Under the pieces are notes generated by a model. That model was not told the DNA's origin. It did no database searches and saw only the letters and a list, made by a program, of their open reading frames with translations. Of a stretch of DNA of 64,000 bases, positions 8,608 to 17,434 are shown piece after piece (the first letter of the stretch is position 1; every line of letters starts with the position of its first letter). Origin of the DNA: Mesorhizobium sp. M2E.F.Ca.ET.219.01.1.1 (lineage in GTDB: Bacteria; Pseudomonadota; Alphaproteobacteria; Rhizobiales; Rhizobiaceae); NCBI RefSeq assembly GCF_004016445.2, contig NZ_SADT02000002.1, positions 124,001-188,000 on the forward strand, given 5' to 3'. A program made the position numbers and the translations under genes.

Positions 8608-9669
8608 TCAATGTGGTGGACGCTCTCCTTGCCATGCGCTTTGCAACAGCGAGCGGATGGCCGCGCGGTCGAAGGGCCGCGGATTGGGGTAGGGGCTTTT
8701 CGTGGCGATCTCGGCCGCGCGGTCGAGGTCGCTCTCCTTCAGCCCGAAATCGCTGAGCGCCAGCGGCGAGCCGATCGATTTGGCGAAATCGTGAAGCGCT
8801 TGCCCGGGCGAGCCGCCGAAGATCTCGGCCACCGGCCGGAGCAACTCGGGCACGGCAACGGCGTTGAAGCCGATCGTGTGCGGCAGCATGATCGCGTGCG
8901 TTTCGGCATGCGGCGTGTCGAAGCTGCCACCCAGCGTGTGGCAGATCTTGTGATGCAGCGCCATGGCGACCTGGCCGAGGACCGTGCCGCAAAGCCACGC
9001 GCCGTAGAGCGCCTTGGCCCGGGCTTCCGCGTCGTGCGGGCTGGCAACGATGACCGGCAGCGCCTCCTTCAGCGCGCGCATGCCTTCGGCCGCCATCATC
9101 GAGGTGATCGGGTTGCGGTCCTCTGCGTAGAGGCCTTCGGCGGCATGGGCGATGGCATTGAGGCCGCTGGTCACGCTCATGCCGACCGGCAGGCCAAGGG
9201 TCAGTTCGGGGTCGTAGATCACCACTTCAGGCAACACCCTGGGACTGCGCAACGTCGTCTTGGCGCCGCCTTCGGTCTGGCCGAGGATCGGCGTCACTTC
9301 CGATCCGGCATAGGTGGTCGGAATGACGACCTGGGTGATGTCGGTACGATAGGCAATCGCCTTGCCGAGTCCGGTCGTCGACCCGCCGCCGAGCGACACC
9401 ACGCAGTCGGCCTTGACCTCGGCGGCCCTGGCGACGGCGCGCTCGGTGACCTCGACCGGCGTGTGCATTGTGGCGCCGGAAAACGTGCCGACGCAGAGCG
9501 CGCCGAGTCGTTCGGCCAGCGCTTCGCCGTCCTTGGCCTGCTGCGGCGTCGAGAGCACGAGCGCGCGGCGGCATCCTAGAGCTTCGATGTGGTCGGCCGC
9601 ATGCGCCGACGCGCCGTTGCCGAAGACGATGCGGGCGCTGCTGCCCTGATAGGTGAAACCCAGAGTCAT
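8608..9669 (-). CDS. Maleylacetate reductase
   Basis: This 353-residue enzyme of the iron-containing alcohol dehydrogenase superfamily reduces maleylacetate to 3-oxoadipate with NAD(P)H, the step after hydroxyquinol cleavage. Visible are the nucleotide-binding GGGSTTGLGKAIA near residue 95-110, YAGSEVTPILGQTEGG, and the HKICHTLGGSFDTPHAETHA region whose histidines line the active site. I chose the start MTLGFTYQGSSARIVFG because its ATG overlaps the dioxygenase stop by four bases. Together with the two dioxygenases it gives a full route from hydroxyquinol to the 3-oxoadipate pathway. Confidence 0.92.
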   Translation of the reverse strand: MTLGFTYQGSSARIVFGNGASAHAADHIEALGCRRALVLSTPQQAKDGEALAERLGALCVGTFSGATMHTPVEVTERAVARAAEVKADCVVSLGGGSTTGLGKAIAYRTDITQVVIPTTYAGSEVTPILGQTEGGAKTTLRSPRVLPEVVIYDPELTLGLPVGMSVTSGLNAIAHAAEGLYAEDRNPITSMMAAEGMRALKEALPVIVASPHDAEARAKALYGAWLCGTVLGQVAMALHHKICHTLGGSFDTPHAETHAIMLPHTIGFNAVAVPELLRPVAEIFGGSPGQALHDFAKSIGSPLALSDFGLKESDLDRAAEIATKSPYPNPRPFDRAAIRSLLQSAWQGERPPH

Positions 9670-10520
9670 GCCGCCCGCCGTTCTTTCCTGGCCCGCACCA
9701 TCACGAAAGTAAAGTCGAGCGCCCAATGTGCATCCTGCTTGCGGAAGGCGCCGAGCAATTCCTGCTTGACGCCGAACAGCGCGTCTTCGGCAAGCAGCGG
9801 GTCGCCGGCATCATAGACATGCGTGCTGATGGTCTCGAAGCCGTCGGCCTTGACGATGAAATGCAGATGCGCCGGCCGCCTGAGCGGATAGCCGATGCCG
9901 CCGAGCATCTGGCCGACAGGCCCGTCAGCCGGAACGGCATAGCCGCAGGGCCTGATGGTCCGGTAGTGGAAAGACCCGTCCTTGCCGGTCTCGAACACAC
10001 CTCGCAGGTTGAACTCCGGCTGCAGGTCGGGCTGCTGGTTCTCGTAAAAACCCTGGGCATTGGCCTGCCAGGTCTCGATCGTCGCGCCGGCAACCGGCTC
10101 GCCGTCGAGATCGGTGACGCGGCCACGCACCTGCAGGGTTTCCCCTTTGCCGTCGAGCGAGATGTTCGCGCCGAGTGGCAGGCGCGGCGCGTCGGCGCGG
10201 TAGAACGGCCCGCGCACGGTGTTGGGGGTGGCGCCTTTCGGCCGGCGCGAGTTGATCTCCTCGATCAGTGCGGTGACGCCTAGCAGGTCGGAAAGCAGTA
10301 CCCATTCCTGCCGCCTGTCGTCGCTGGCATGGCCGACGTTGGTGAGGAATTTGATGGCATGCCGCCAGTCCTCGGCGGTGGGACGCGTTTCGCGCACGGC
10401 AAGATGCAGATGCTCGACCAGCGAGGCGAGGAATTTCGGCAGCGCCCCGTTGGCGCGCCGCTTCAGCCGCTCGACGACGAGCTCGGCCGAATTCGTCTCG
10501 TTGAACCAACGGTCTGCCAT
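9666..10520 (-). CDS. Hydroxyquinol 1,2-dioxygenase (intradiol), copy 2
   Basis: This 284-residue intradiol dioxygenase is the first gene of the minus-strand operon, with a strong ribosome binding site (GGAGGAAGC before ATG). Iron ligands are Tyr159 in GFYENQQ, Tyr194 in PCGYAVPADG, and His218 and His220 in RPAHLHF. It is clearly homologous to the dioxygenase at the far end of the operon but divergent, so it is not a recent duplication. Its coupling to maleylacetate reductase makes hydroxyquinol the best substrate guess. The two copies may differ in substrate range. The divergent LysR gene and its palindrome lie directly upstream. Confidence 0.9.
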   Translation of the reverse strand: MADRWFNETNSAELVVERLKRRANGALPKFLASLVEHLHLAVRETRPTAEDWRHAIKFLTNVGHASDDRRQEWVLLSDLLGVTALIEEINSRRPKGATPNTVRGPFYRADAPRLPLGANISLDGKGETLQVRGRVTDLDGEPVAGATIETWQANAQGFYENQQPDLQPEFNLRGVFETGKDGSFHYRTIRPCGYAVPADGPVGQMLGGIGYPLRRPAHLHFIVKADGFETISTHVYDAGDPLLAEDALFGVKQELLGAFRKQDAHWALDFTFVMVRARKERRAA

Positions 10521-10585
10521 GCTTCCTCCTGCGATGAAGCTAGCAGGTTGATGCGTAGCACTTGATGATTTCTTGGAGAGTTAAT

Positions 10586-10600
10586 ATAGCAATTTGCTAT
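10586..10600. promoter_or_regulatory. LysR-type binding palindrome overlapping the regulator start
   Basis: ATAGCAA-T-TTGCTAT is a perfect palindrome with 7-bp arms and contains the LysR-type T-N11-A pattern (T10587, A10599). It lies in the divergent gap, 65 bp upstream of the dioxygenase start, and its right arm runs through the ATG of the LysR gene. A regulator bound here could activate the catabolic operon and repress its own expression. Confidence 0.6.
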
Positions 10601-11549
10601 GAAGCTCGATGAACGGCATCTGGTGCAACTCGCTGCCGTGGTCCAGGCCGGTGGCGTCACCGAAGGCGCTGCCCTGCTTGGACTGACGCAGCCGGCGGTT
10701 TCGCGCACCTTGTCGATGCTGGAGAAGCGGCTCGGCGAGCCGCTGTTTCTGAAGGGCCGGCGCCCGTTGCAGCCGACGCCGCTCGGGCGCGCGCTGGCCG
10801 ATCACGGCCAGGCCATGCTGGTGGCCTCGCGCAAGGCGTCGACGCTGGTCGAGCGTTTTCGCCAGGGCCGCACCGGCCTGGTCCGGGTCGGCGGCACGCC
10901 CTTCTTCATGGATGCGCTGATCTCCGGCATGATCGCCGAGTTCCAGAACGCCTCGCCGGATGTCCGCATCGACCAGAGCTACGGCTACCTGCCGGATTTG
11001 CGCGAGGCATTGAACGCCGACCGCATCGACCTCGCCATCTGCCCGATCGACATGCTCGACGAGGGCTCGGGCATGCGCTTCCAGGAAATCCTCCCGGGTC
11101 GCAACATCGTCGCCTGCCGCTCCACTCATCCGTTGCTTCTAAAGCGCCGGCTCAACGCTGTCGAGCTGCTCGACTATCCCTGGATCGCGCCGCCGCCAGG
11201 CAGTCCGCTGCTTGCTGACCTGCGCAGCCTTGCGTTGTCGCTAGGCGCGACCGAGATCAAGATCCGCTATGCTGGCGGCTCGCTGACCAGCGCCATCAAC
11301 TACATGAAAGCGAGCGACGCGCTCACAATCCTGCCGCACAGCGTCGTCTTTGCCTTCCGCGCCGAGAAAGCGATCACCGCGCTGCCGGTCAACATCCCGC
11401 ATCCCGAACGCGCGCTCGGCCTGCTCTACCGCACCGAGGATCTGCGCGCCCCGGCGGTCGAGGCCTTTTCAGCCCATATCCGCAAGAGCTTCGAAAATCT
11501 CAAGCATCTGATCAAGCGCCATGAGCAGGCAGTGGTTTGGGGGTTGTGA
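10599..11549 (+). CDS. LysR-family transcriptional regulator of the aromatic operon
   Basis: This 316-residue LysR regulator has an N-terminal winged helix-turn-helix (VTEGAALLGLTQPAVSRTLS) at about residues 18-45, and the usual C-terminal inducer-binding domain. It is transcribed divergently from the hydroxyquinol operon, the common arrangement for a LysR activator responding to a pathway intermediate. An in-frame TAG at 10587-10589 blocks any earlier start. A good Shine-Dalgarno is missing at the normal distance (GGAG lies about 20 bases away), and the start codon is inside the putative operator. Translation may therefore be weak and autoregulated. The inducer is unknown. Confidence 0.88.
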   Translation: MKLDERHLVQLAAVVQAGGVTEGAALLGLTQPAVSRTLSMLEKRLGEPLFLKGRRPLQPTPLGRALADHGQAMLVASRKASTLVERFRQGRTGLVRVGGTPFFMDALISGMIAEFQNASPDVRIDQSYGYLPDLREALNADRIDLAICPIDMLDEGSGMRFQEILPGRNIVACRSTHPLLLKRRLNAVELLDYPWIAPPPGSPLLADLRSLALSLGATEIKIRYAGGSLTSAINYMKASDALTILPHSVVFAFRAEKAITALPVNIPHPERALGLLYRTEDLRAPAVEAFSAHIRKSFENLKHLIKRHEQAVVWGL

Positions 11550-11684
11550 TCCCTTGTCTCTGACACGATGGTCTCTGACACCATATTACAAGCTTCGGCG
11601 AGGCCCGATTGGAAACGGAATGACTGTTCTATTCAAAGATTCTAACTCCGGTCGAATTGACAGCCTCGTCTTGAAGGCTAACGG

Positions 11685-12446
11685 CTAGACCACCGTTTCT
11701 CCTCCATCGACAACCAGAATCTGACCCGTCATATACGAGGAGCGGTCAGACACCAGAAATAGCACTGCCTCCGCGATTTCCTCGACGCTTGCCCAACGGC
11801 CAAGCGGTACCCTTTCGCGGATGTAGGCTTCGATGGCTTCTCGGCCTCCCATCTGGGCGATGAAAGGAGCATTGAAGGGCGTGTCCACCCAGCCCGGGCA
11901 AAGCGCGTTGACGCGAATGCCGAAGCGGCCATAGTCGCCGGCCATCTGCCTTGTCATCGCGATCACCGCGTGCTTGGTCGTCGTATAGGCGATCATCTCG
12001 CGATCGTAGAGCACGCCGGAGCTCGACGATGTGTTGAGGATGACGCCGCGGCCTGCCTTCTTCATGAATGGCATCACGATGCGGGCACCCAGGAAGTGAG
12101 CCCGCACATTGAGAGTCCAGGAGGTGTCGAAGCCTTTCACGCTCACACCGAGCACGTCGCCTTCGACCTGTACGCCGGCATGATTGTGCAGGATGTCGAT
12201 CCTGCCCTGAGTGTGGATGAAATCGTGAAAGCCGGCTTCAAGCGCCTGATCGTCGGTCAGGTCGAACACAAGTGCCTTTGCCCGGCCACCTGCGGCAAGA
12301 ATTTGTTCGACGGTCGCGTTGGCGCCGTCGGTGCTCCGATCCGCCACGCCGACCACTGCACCCTCGCGCGCGATGATCAGCGCCGCAGCCCTGCCGATGC
12401 CGGATCCCGCGCCGGTGACGATTGCGGTCCTGTCCTTCAGGATCAT
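11685..12446 (-). CDS. Short-chain dehydrogenase/reductase (SDR)
   Basis: This is a 253-residue classical SDR with cofactor motif TGAGSGIG (residues 11-18), a serine-rich active-site strand (NTSSSSG) and catalytic Tyr154/Lys158 (YTTTK). The structural NNAG motif reads NHAG here, a tolerated variant. It would oxidise or reduce an alcohol or ketone with NAD(P)(H). It is divergent from the PLP-enzyme gene across about 100 bases. In amino-alcohol loci an SDR oxidises the opposite enantiomer to the one taken by the kinase, which is a reasonable but unproven guess here. The substrate is not determined. Confidence 0.85.
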   Translation of the reverse strand: MILKDRTAIVTGAGSGIGRAAALIIAREGAVVGVADRSTDGANATVEQILAAGGRAKALVFDLTDDQALEAGFHDFIHTQGRIDILHNHAGVQVEGDVLGVSVKGFDTSWTLNVRAHFLGARIVMPFMKKAGRGVILNTSSSSGVLYDREMIAYTTTKHAVIAMTRQMAGDYGRFGIRVNALCPGWVDTPFNAPFIAQMGGREAIEAYIRERVPLGRWASVEEIAEAVLFLVSDRSSYMTGQILVVDGGETVV

Positions 12447-12547
12447 CCCTCTTCACCCTTTCTCGCCGGCTTGTAATCCTGCATCATCCGGCGGGCGAGC
12501 CTCGGCCGCTCCGGTGCGCGCGCGTCAACCTTGAGGACAAGACAGGC

Positions 12548-13831
12548 ATGTACGACTTCGGCCCCTTCGAGTTCGAGTCGAAGCAGGATTTTTTCGACAA
12601 GGCAATGCGTTTCTGGAATCCTGACAAGACCAGGTTCTGGCAGAAGGCCGGGATCGACCTGGTGATCGGGAGGCGGGAGGGTTATTTCCTCTACGACATG
12701 TCGGGGCGTCGCCTGATCGACCTGCACCTCAATGGCGGCACCTACAATCTCGGTCACCGCAATCCGCAGCTCGTAGAGACGCTGAAGAGCGCACTCGACT
12801 ATTTCGACATCGGCAACCATTGGTTCCCTTCCGTGGCGCGAACGGCGCTAGCCGAATCCCTCATCAATGTCTCGCCCGGCATGAAATACGCGATCTTCGC
12901 GCCGGGCGGCGCGGAGGCGGTGGACATCGCCATCAAGAGCGCTCGCTATGCTACCAAGCGGCGCAAGATCGTGTCGATCATCAAAGGCTATCACGGACAT
13001 TCGGGGCTCGCGGTAGCGACCGGCGACGATCGCTTCACCAAGATCTTTCTCTCCGACCAGCCGGAGACGTTCATCCAGGTGCCCTTCAACGATATCGACG
13101 CCATGGCGCAGGCGCTCGAGGGCGAAGACGTAGCGGCGCTGATTATGGAGACGATCCCCGCCACCTACGGCTTCCCGATGCCGAAGGACGGCTATCTCAA
13201 CGCCTGCAAGGCGCTGTGCGAAAAACATGGCGCGATGTACATCGCCGACGAGGTCCAGACCGGCCTGATGCGGACCGGCAGCATGTGGGGCTGGCAGGCC
13301 TATGGTGTCCAGCCGGACATCATGGTGACGGCAAAGGGCCTATCCGGCGGCCTCTATCCGATCAGCGCGGCGCTGGTGAACGACAAGGCCGGCGGCTGGC
13401 TCAACGAGGATGGTGCGGCCCACATCTCGACCACCGGCGGGGCCGAGCTCGGCTGTGTCGTTGGCCACAAGGTCATCGAGATGCTGCAGCGGCCTGAACT
13501 GGTGGCCAATGTCGGCACCGTGACCGAGTTCATGACGCAGGCCATGCGCGAGATGCTGGCTCGTCACGGCGATATCTTCACCGGGGTGCGGCAGAAGGGC
13601 GTGATCCTCGGTCTGGAATTCAGCAATCACCCGGAGGGCGCCGTCTTCGCGTCGCGTGCACTCTACGAGCAGGGCGTCTGGGCGATCTTCTCGTCGCTCG
13701 ACAAGCGGGTGCTGCAGTGGAAGCCTGGCGTGCTTCTGGATCCAGAAACCTGCCGGGACATCATGGATCGCTTCGACGCGGCAATGCCGCGCGCCCGAGA
13801 GTTGCTGCATCAGGCAGGCAAGGCGAGTTGA
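12548..13831 (+). CDS. Class III PLP enzyme (aminotransferase or amino-alcohol-phosphate phospho-lyase)
   Basis: This 427-residue fold-type I PLP enzyme starts MYDFGPFEFESKQDFF; the open frame before it is not conserved in character. The PLP aspartate is Asp234 in IADEVQTG and the Schiff-base lysine is Lys263 in TAKGLSGG. Class III enzymes include omega-aminotransferases and the phospho-lyases that split phosphorylated amino alcohols into aldehyde, ammonia and phosphate. The next gene on the strand is an APH-fold kinase. That pairing is seen in hydroxylysine and 1-amino-2-propanol degradation, so a phospho-lyase is my preferred reading. Ordinary transamination cannot be excluded. Confidence 0.85.
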   Translation: MYDFGPFEFESKQDFFDKAMRFWNPDKTRFWQKAGIDLVIGRREGYFLYDMSGRRLIDLHLNGGTYNLGHRNPQLVETLKSALDYFDIGNHWFPSVARTALAESLINVSPGMKYAIFAPGGAEAVDIAIKSARYATKRRKIVSIIKGYHGHSGLAVATGDDRFTKIFLSDQPETFIQVPFNDIDAMAQALEGEDVAALIMETIPATYGFPMPKDGYLNACKALCEKHGAMYIADEVQTGLMRTGSMWGWQAYGVQPDIMVTAKGLSGGLYPISAALVNDKAGGWLNEDGAAHISTTGGAELGCVVGHKVIEMLQRPELVANVGTVTEFMTQAMREMLARHGDIFTGVRQKGVILGLEFSNHPEGAVFASRALYEQGVWAIFSSLDKRVLQWKPGVLLDPETCRDIMDRFDAAMPRARELLHQAGKAS

Positions 13832-13948
13832 CATGTCCCGAACCTGGTTGAAACTGCCAAGCGTCCGGTTCGAGCTGGCGGCCGGGCTTGCCGTGATCGC
13901 GCGGATTCTGACAGGGGACAAGGGTGCAATGATAGGGCAGGGCGGACA

Positions 13949-14956
13949 GTGACGGATTTCGACGCACTCACCCACGACCAGCAACTCGGCATCCTGCAGG
14001 AGACGGCGGAGGCGGCCACCGCCAACTACGATCTGCCGGCGGACGTTTCCGTCGAGATGATCAACCTGTCGGAGAATGCGACCTACAAGATTGCGGCTCG
14101 CGACGGCCGGCGGTGGGCGCTCCGGATCCATCGCGACGGCTACCATTCAAGGACAGCCATCCAATCAGAACTGGCCTGGCTGGCCGATCTGCGCCAGACC
14201 GGGATCGTCCCCACACCCGTGCCGGTGGCGGGGAAGGACGGTGAGCAAATCCAGCTTGTCGGCCATGCCAGACTGGCGCAACCCCGCCATGTCGTGTTGT
14301 CGCAATGGGAGACCGGTTCGGAGCCGGGCATAGGCGAGGCGCTTAGCGAACCTTTCGAGGTGCTGGGCGAGGTAACGGCCCGCATGCACATCCACGCCCG
14401 GCAGTGGCGGCGCCCTTCGTGGTTCAGCCGCCACGTGTGGGATTTTGAGACGAGCCTCGGCGAGGAGAGGCCGCATTGGGGACGCTGGCGGGACGGCATG
14501 GGCGTCGACGCCGCGAAAGCCAAGCTCTTTGGCCGCACCGCGGAGCTGATCGGCCGCAGGCTCGCTGCCTTCGGCAAGGGCCATGACCGCTTCGGCCTTA
14601 TCCATTGCGATCTGCGGCTCGCCAACCTTTTGATCGACGGCAAGACAGTGAAGGTCATCGACTTCGACGACTGCGGCTTTGGCTGGTATATGTATGATGC
14701 CGCGACGCCCATCTCTTTCTACGAGCACGAACCGCAGGCTGCCGATCTTATCCAGTCGTGGACGACCGGCTATCGCCGCGTGCTTGATCTGCCCAAGGCG
14801 GACGAGGACGAGATCCCGACCTTTGTGATGCTGCGCCGTCTGCTGCTGGTTGCGTGGATCGGCTCGCACGCGGAGACGGACCTCGCCAGGTCGGTGGGCC
14901 TGCCCTATACCGAAGGAACGGTCGGGCTGTGCGAGGCGTATCTGAGCAAGTTTTGA
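13949..14956 (+). CDS. APH-fold small-molecule kinase (amino-alcohol kinase candidate)
   Basis: This 335-residue protein has the aminoglycoside-phosphotransferase fold: a kinase N-lobe (NATYKIAARDGRRWALRIHR), catalytic loop HCDLRLANLL with Asp221 and Asn226, and the metal-binding IDFDDCG with Asp238. The start is a GTG behind AGGGCGG, 117 bases after the PLP-enzyme stop. Families with this sequence style phosphorylate homoserine, choline, hydroxylysine or aminopropanol rather than antibiotics. Next to a class III PLP enzyme it would phosphorylate an amino alcohol for later elimination. A 39-codon frame between the two genes ends over its start codon, but I do not trust it as a gene. Confidence 0.83.
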   Translation: MTDFDALTHDQQLGILQETAEAATANYDLPADVSVEMINLSENATYKIAARDGRRWALRIHRDGYHSRTAIQSELAWLADLRQTGIVPTPVPVAGKDGEQIQLVGHARLAQPRHVVLSQWETGSEPGIGEALSEPFEVLGEVTARMHIHARQWRRPSWFSRHVWDFETSLGEERPHWGRWRDGMGVDAAKAKLFGRTAELIGRRLAAFGKGHDRFGLIHCDLRLANLLIDGKTVKVIDFDDCGFGWYMYDAATPISFYEHEPQAADLIQSWTTGYRRVLDLPKADEDEIPTFVMLRRLLLVAWIGSHAETDLARSVGLPYTEGTVGLCEAYLSKF

Positions 14957-14962
14957 ACCACT

Positions 14963-15727
14963 CTATGCCAGCGCTTCCAGGCTCTCCGGCAGGATTTGGC
15001 CGCCGTCGACGATGATCGTCTGCCCTGTCACGTAGCCTGCTTCTTTCGACGCAAAGTAGAGCGCGGCGTAGCCGATGTCCTCCACCGTTCCGAGCCGCTT
15101 GAGCGGGATCGAGGCGGCCATGGTCTTCTGATAGTCCTCGCCCAGGCCGGCAAGGCCTTCGGTCACGATGTTGCCCGGCATGACGGCGTTGATGGTGATG
15201 CTGTATTTCGCCAGTTCGATGCAAGCCGTTCGCATGAAGCCGAGCTGTCCCGCTTTGGTGGCGCCGTAGTGCGACCAGCCGGGAAAACCGGTGATCGGGC
15301 CGGTGATCGACGACGTCAGCACGATGCGGCCCTGGTCGGATGTCTTGAGATAGGGAACCGCTGCCTTGACCGCGTGGAAGGTGCCCTTGAGGTTGGTGTC
15401 GACAACCTCGTCCCATTGCTGCGAGGTCATGTCTTCGAGCCGCGCTTGCGGAAAGATGCCGGCATTGGCGCACAAAACGTCGATACGACCGTTTCTCGCG
15501 GCTGCCACTGCAAGCGCGCTCTCGATGCTGGCGAGCGCGGTAACGTCGCCAACCACACCAAAGGCGCCATGGCCGATCTCGGCGGCCGCGGCTTCGGCCT
15601 GGTCGGGATGGCGCGCAACGATCGCGACCTTGGCACCCGAGAGTGCGAACACCCGCGCTATGCCCTTGCCGATGCCTTTCGATCCGCCGGTAACGACGAC
15701 AGACCGACCCTTCAAGGACTGGGTCAT
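14963..15727 (-). CDS. Short-chain dehydrogenase/reductase (SDR), second copy in cluster
   Basis: This 254-residue classical SDR has TGGSKGIG at 13-20, CANAG near 87, Ser140 in LTSSITG and Tyr154/Lys158 in YGATK. It ends YVTGQTIIVDGG as most SDRs do. The ATG at 15727 has GGAG nine bases upstream and was preferred over a TTG five codons earlier. It converges with the kinase gene (six bases between stops) and follows the permease gene on the minus strand, so it probably belongs to the permease/hydrolase/dehydratase transcript. An alcohol or amino-alcohol dehydrogenase role fits, but the substrate is unknown. Confidence 0.86.
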   Translation of the reverse strand: MTQSLKGRSVVVTGGSKGIGKGIARVFALSGAKVAIVARHPDQAEAAAAEIGHGAFGVVGDVTALASIESALAVAAARNGRIDVLCANAGIFPQARLEDMTSQQWDEVVDTNLKGTFHAVKAAVPYLKTSDQGRIVLTSSITGPITGFPGWSHYGATKAGQLGFMRTACIELAKYSITINAVMPGNIVTEGLAGLGEDYQKTMAASIPLKRLGTVEDIGYAALYFASKEAGYVTGQTIIVDGGQILPESLEALA

Positions 15728-15808
15728 GACTTGAAGCTCCAAGATGTGACGGGGACAGAGCGGATGCCCTGTCGCCGCTGTCGCAAGGATTTCTGGGCCG
15801 TAGGCGCC

Positions 15809-17335
15809 CTAGCCCTCGTTCACCATGTGACCGATGTTCTCATATGCCTTGGGGTTGGCCGACTTCAGCACGAAGCCCCAGATCAAGCCGACGATAAGGA
15901 TAGCAAGCCCGACATAGGGGATGCTCCTGGCAAAGCCATTGGTGCCGCCCAGGGTGGCGAGATTGGCAACAAGCGTGTAGACGAGGACCAGTTGGACAAT
16001 GAGTGAGATCAACGGCGCGATGACAGTCGTCAGCATGCTGCCGCCGCCGTTCTTCTTGAACCACATGTAGATCGCCAGCGAGACAACGGCTTGCAGCACC
16101 AAAAGCAGTCCGGTGCCAAGCACAGCAAACAGCGTATAGACGCCAAGCCAGGCCTGTCCGGACGGATCGTCGAAGCCGTAGGCCAGACCGTAGAGCAGCA
16201 CCCATACCGCCGCCAGCACCGATTGCAGCGCCGAGGCCTTGTGTGGGCTCTTGTGGTGGTCATGCGTCTCGGCGATCGCCTGCGGCAGGACGCCTTCGCG
16301 CGCCAGCGAATACAAATAGCGGGAAGCAGTGTTGTGGAAGGCCATGCCGCAGGCGAAGGAACTGGTCAGGATGAGCAGCGACATCAGCTGGTAGCCCCAG
16401 CCGCCGACAAAAGTCTGAATGGGCGTCAGGAAGAAGTTCACGCCGTCGGAGAAAGCCTTGGCTACCATATCGGCCTCGGTCGGATAGGCCGCCACCGCGC
16501 ACCAGCTGACGAAGGTGTAGAACAGGCCGAGGCCAATGACCGAGATCAGCAGCGATTGCGGAATGATGCGCTTGGGATCGCGGGATTCCTCGGCATAGTT
16601 CGGCGCCATCTCGAAGCCGACCCAGGACCAGAACGCCATGAAGATGCCGACGGCCGCCGCGCCCGCCGGGATAGCCACGGTTCCGACTGTCTGTTCGGCG
16701 ACTGGCGTGAACACCTTGAACACATTGAGCGAATCGCCGGAAAAATTCGTTGCGCCATGGGCAAAAATCACGCCCAGCGAAAAGATCAGAAGCATGATCA
16801 CCTCAAGAATGAGGGCTATGCCGAGCAACCGCGCCGACACCTTCACGTCGCGGTAGGCAAGTGCCGCGATGACCACGATCATGACCAGGGCAAGGACGAT
16901 CCACGGTACGTTGATGCCGAAGTGCTGGGAAATCCACAAATTGCCGAAAAATGCGAACAGTCCGGTAAGGGAAGCTTCGAACAGCGAGTAGCAGGCGAGC
17001 GAGCCGATGCCCGCCGACATGCCGACCTCACGGCCGAGCCCCTGGCTGATAAAGGAGTAGAAGCCGCCGACGGAGGAGACCCGCGATGCCATCGCGGCAT
17101 AGCCGACCGAGAAGATGGTCAGCACGATCGTCGCCATCAGGAAGGCTGCCGGCGTGTATTTGCCGATGCCGTAGCCTGCCGCGAACGGGACATTGCCCAG
17201 CATCGCCGACATCGGCGCCGCGCCGGTGACGGCGAGAAACAGCACTCCGGCGAGCCCCACGGCCTTCGAGTGCAAAAGATTGATGCTGTTACTTTTCGAG
17301 ACGTCGATCGTCCCGCGTGCAGTTTCCATGGTCAT
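15809..17335 (-). CDS. APC-superfamily amino acid/amine permease
   Basis: This 508-residue integral membrane protein has twelve or more hydrophobic segments and the APC N-terminal signature (LLHSKAVGLAGVLFLAVTGAAPMSAM), with the GGFYSFISQGLGRE loop. The start MTMETARGTIDV has a strong GGAGAGGG upstream. It would import an amino acid, amine or amino alcohol by proton or cation symport. The actinobacterial aminopropanol locus contains a permease of the same superfamily, which supports an amino-alcohol substrate here by analogy only. Confidence 0.88.
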   Translation of the reverse strand: MTMETARGTIDVSKSNSINLLHSKAVGLAGVLFLAVTGAAPMSAMLGNVPFAAGYGIGKYTPAAFLMATIVLTIFSVGYAAMASRVSSVGGFYSFISQGLGREVGMSAGIGSLACYSLFEASLTGLFAFFGNLWISQHFGINVPWIVLALVMIVVIAALAYRDVKVSARLLGIALILEVIMLLIFSLGVIFAHGATNFSGDSLNVFKVFTPVAEQTVGTVAIPAGAAAVGIFMAFWSWVGFEMAPNYAEESRDPKRIIPQSLLISVIGLGLFYTFVSWCAVAAYPTEADMVAKAFSDGVNFFLTPIQTFVGGWGYQLMSLLILTSSFACGMAFHNTASRYLYSLAREGVLPQAIAETHDHHKSPHKASALQSVLAAVWVLLYGLAYGFDDPSGQAWLGVYTLFAVLGTGLLLVLQAVVSLAIYMWFKKNGGGSMLTTVIAPLISLIVQLVLVYTLVANLATLGGTNGFARSIPYVGLAILIVGLIWGFVLKSANPKAYENIGHMVNEG

Positions 17336-17434
17336 GAAGCCCTCTCCATTCGTGACAGCTGTATGCCGTTCCCCGCACATGGCGGCCGATGTGTCCCGGC
17401 CTGCTCGTGCAGCCACGACACTACGGACGCCGCG

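Noticed and set aside
6906..8756. A 616-codon plus-strand open frame
   Set aside because: It is antisense to livG, a repeat and the binding-protein gene, and has no recognisable domain.
11556..11581. Direct repeat GTCTCTGACAC twice, 15 bases apart, after the LysR gene
   Set aside because: Short and without any context such as a gene start or palindrome; noted as probable chance or decayed repeat.
13833..13952. 39-codon frame between the PLP enzyme and kinase genes, ending over the kinase start
   Set aside because: No ribosome site of quality and no family character; the overlap with the kinase GTG may be chance. Kept only as a remark in the kinase entry.
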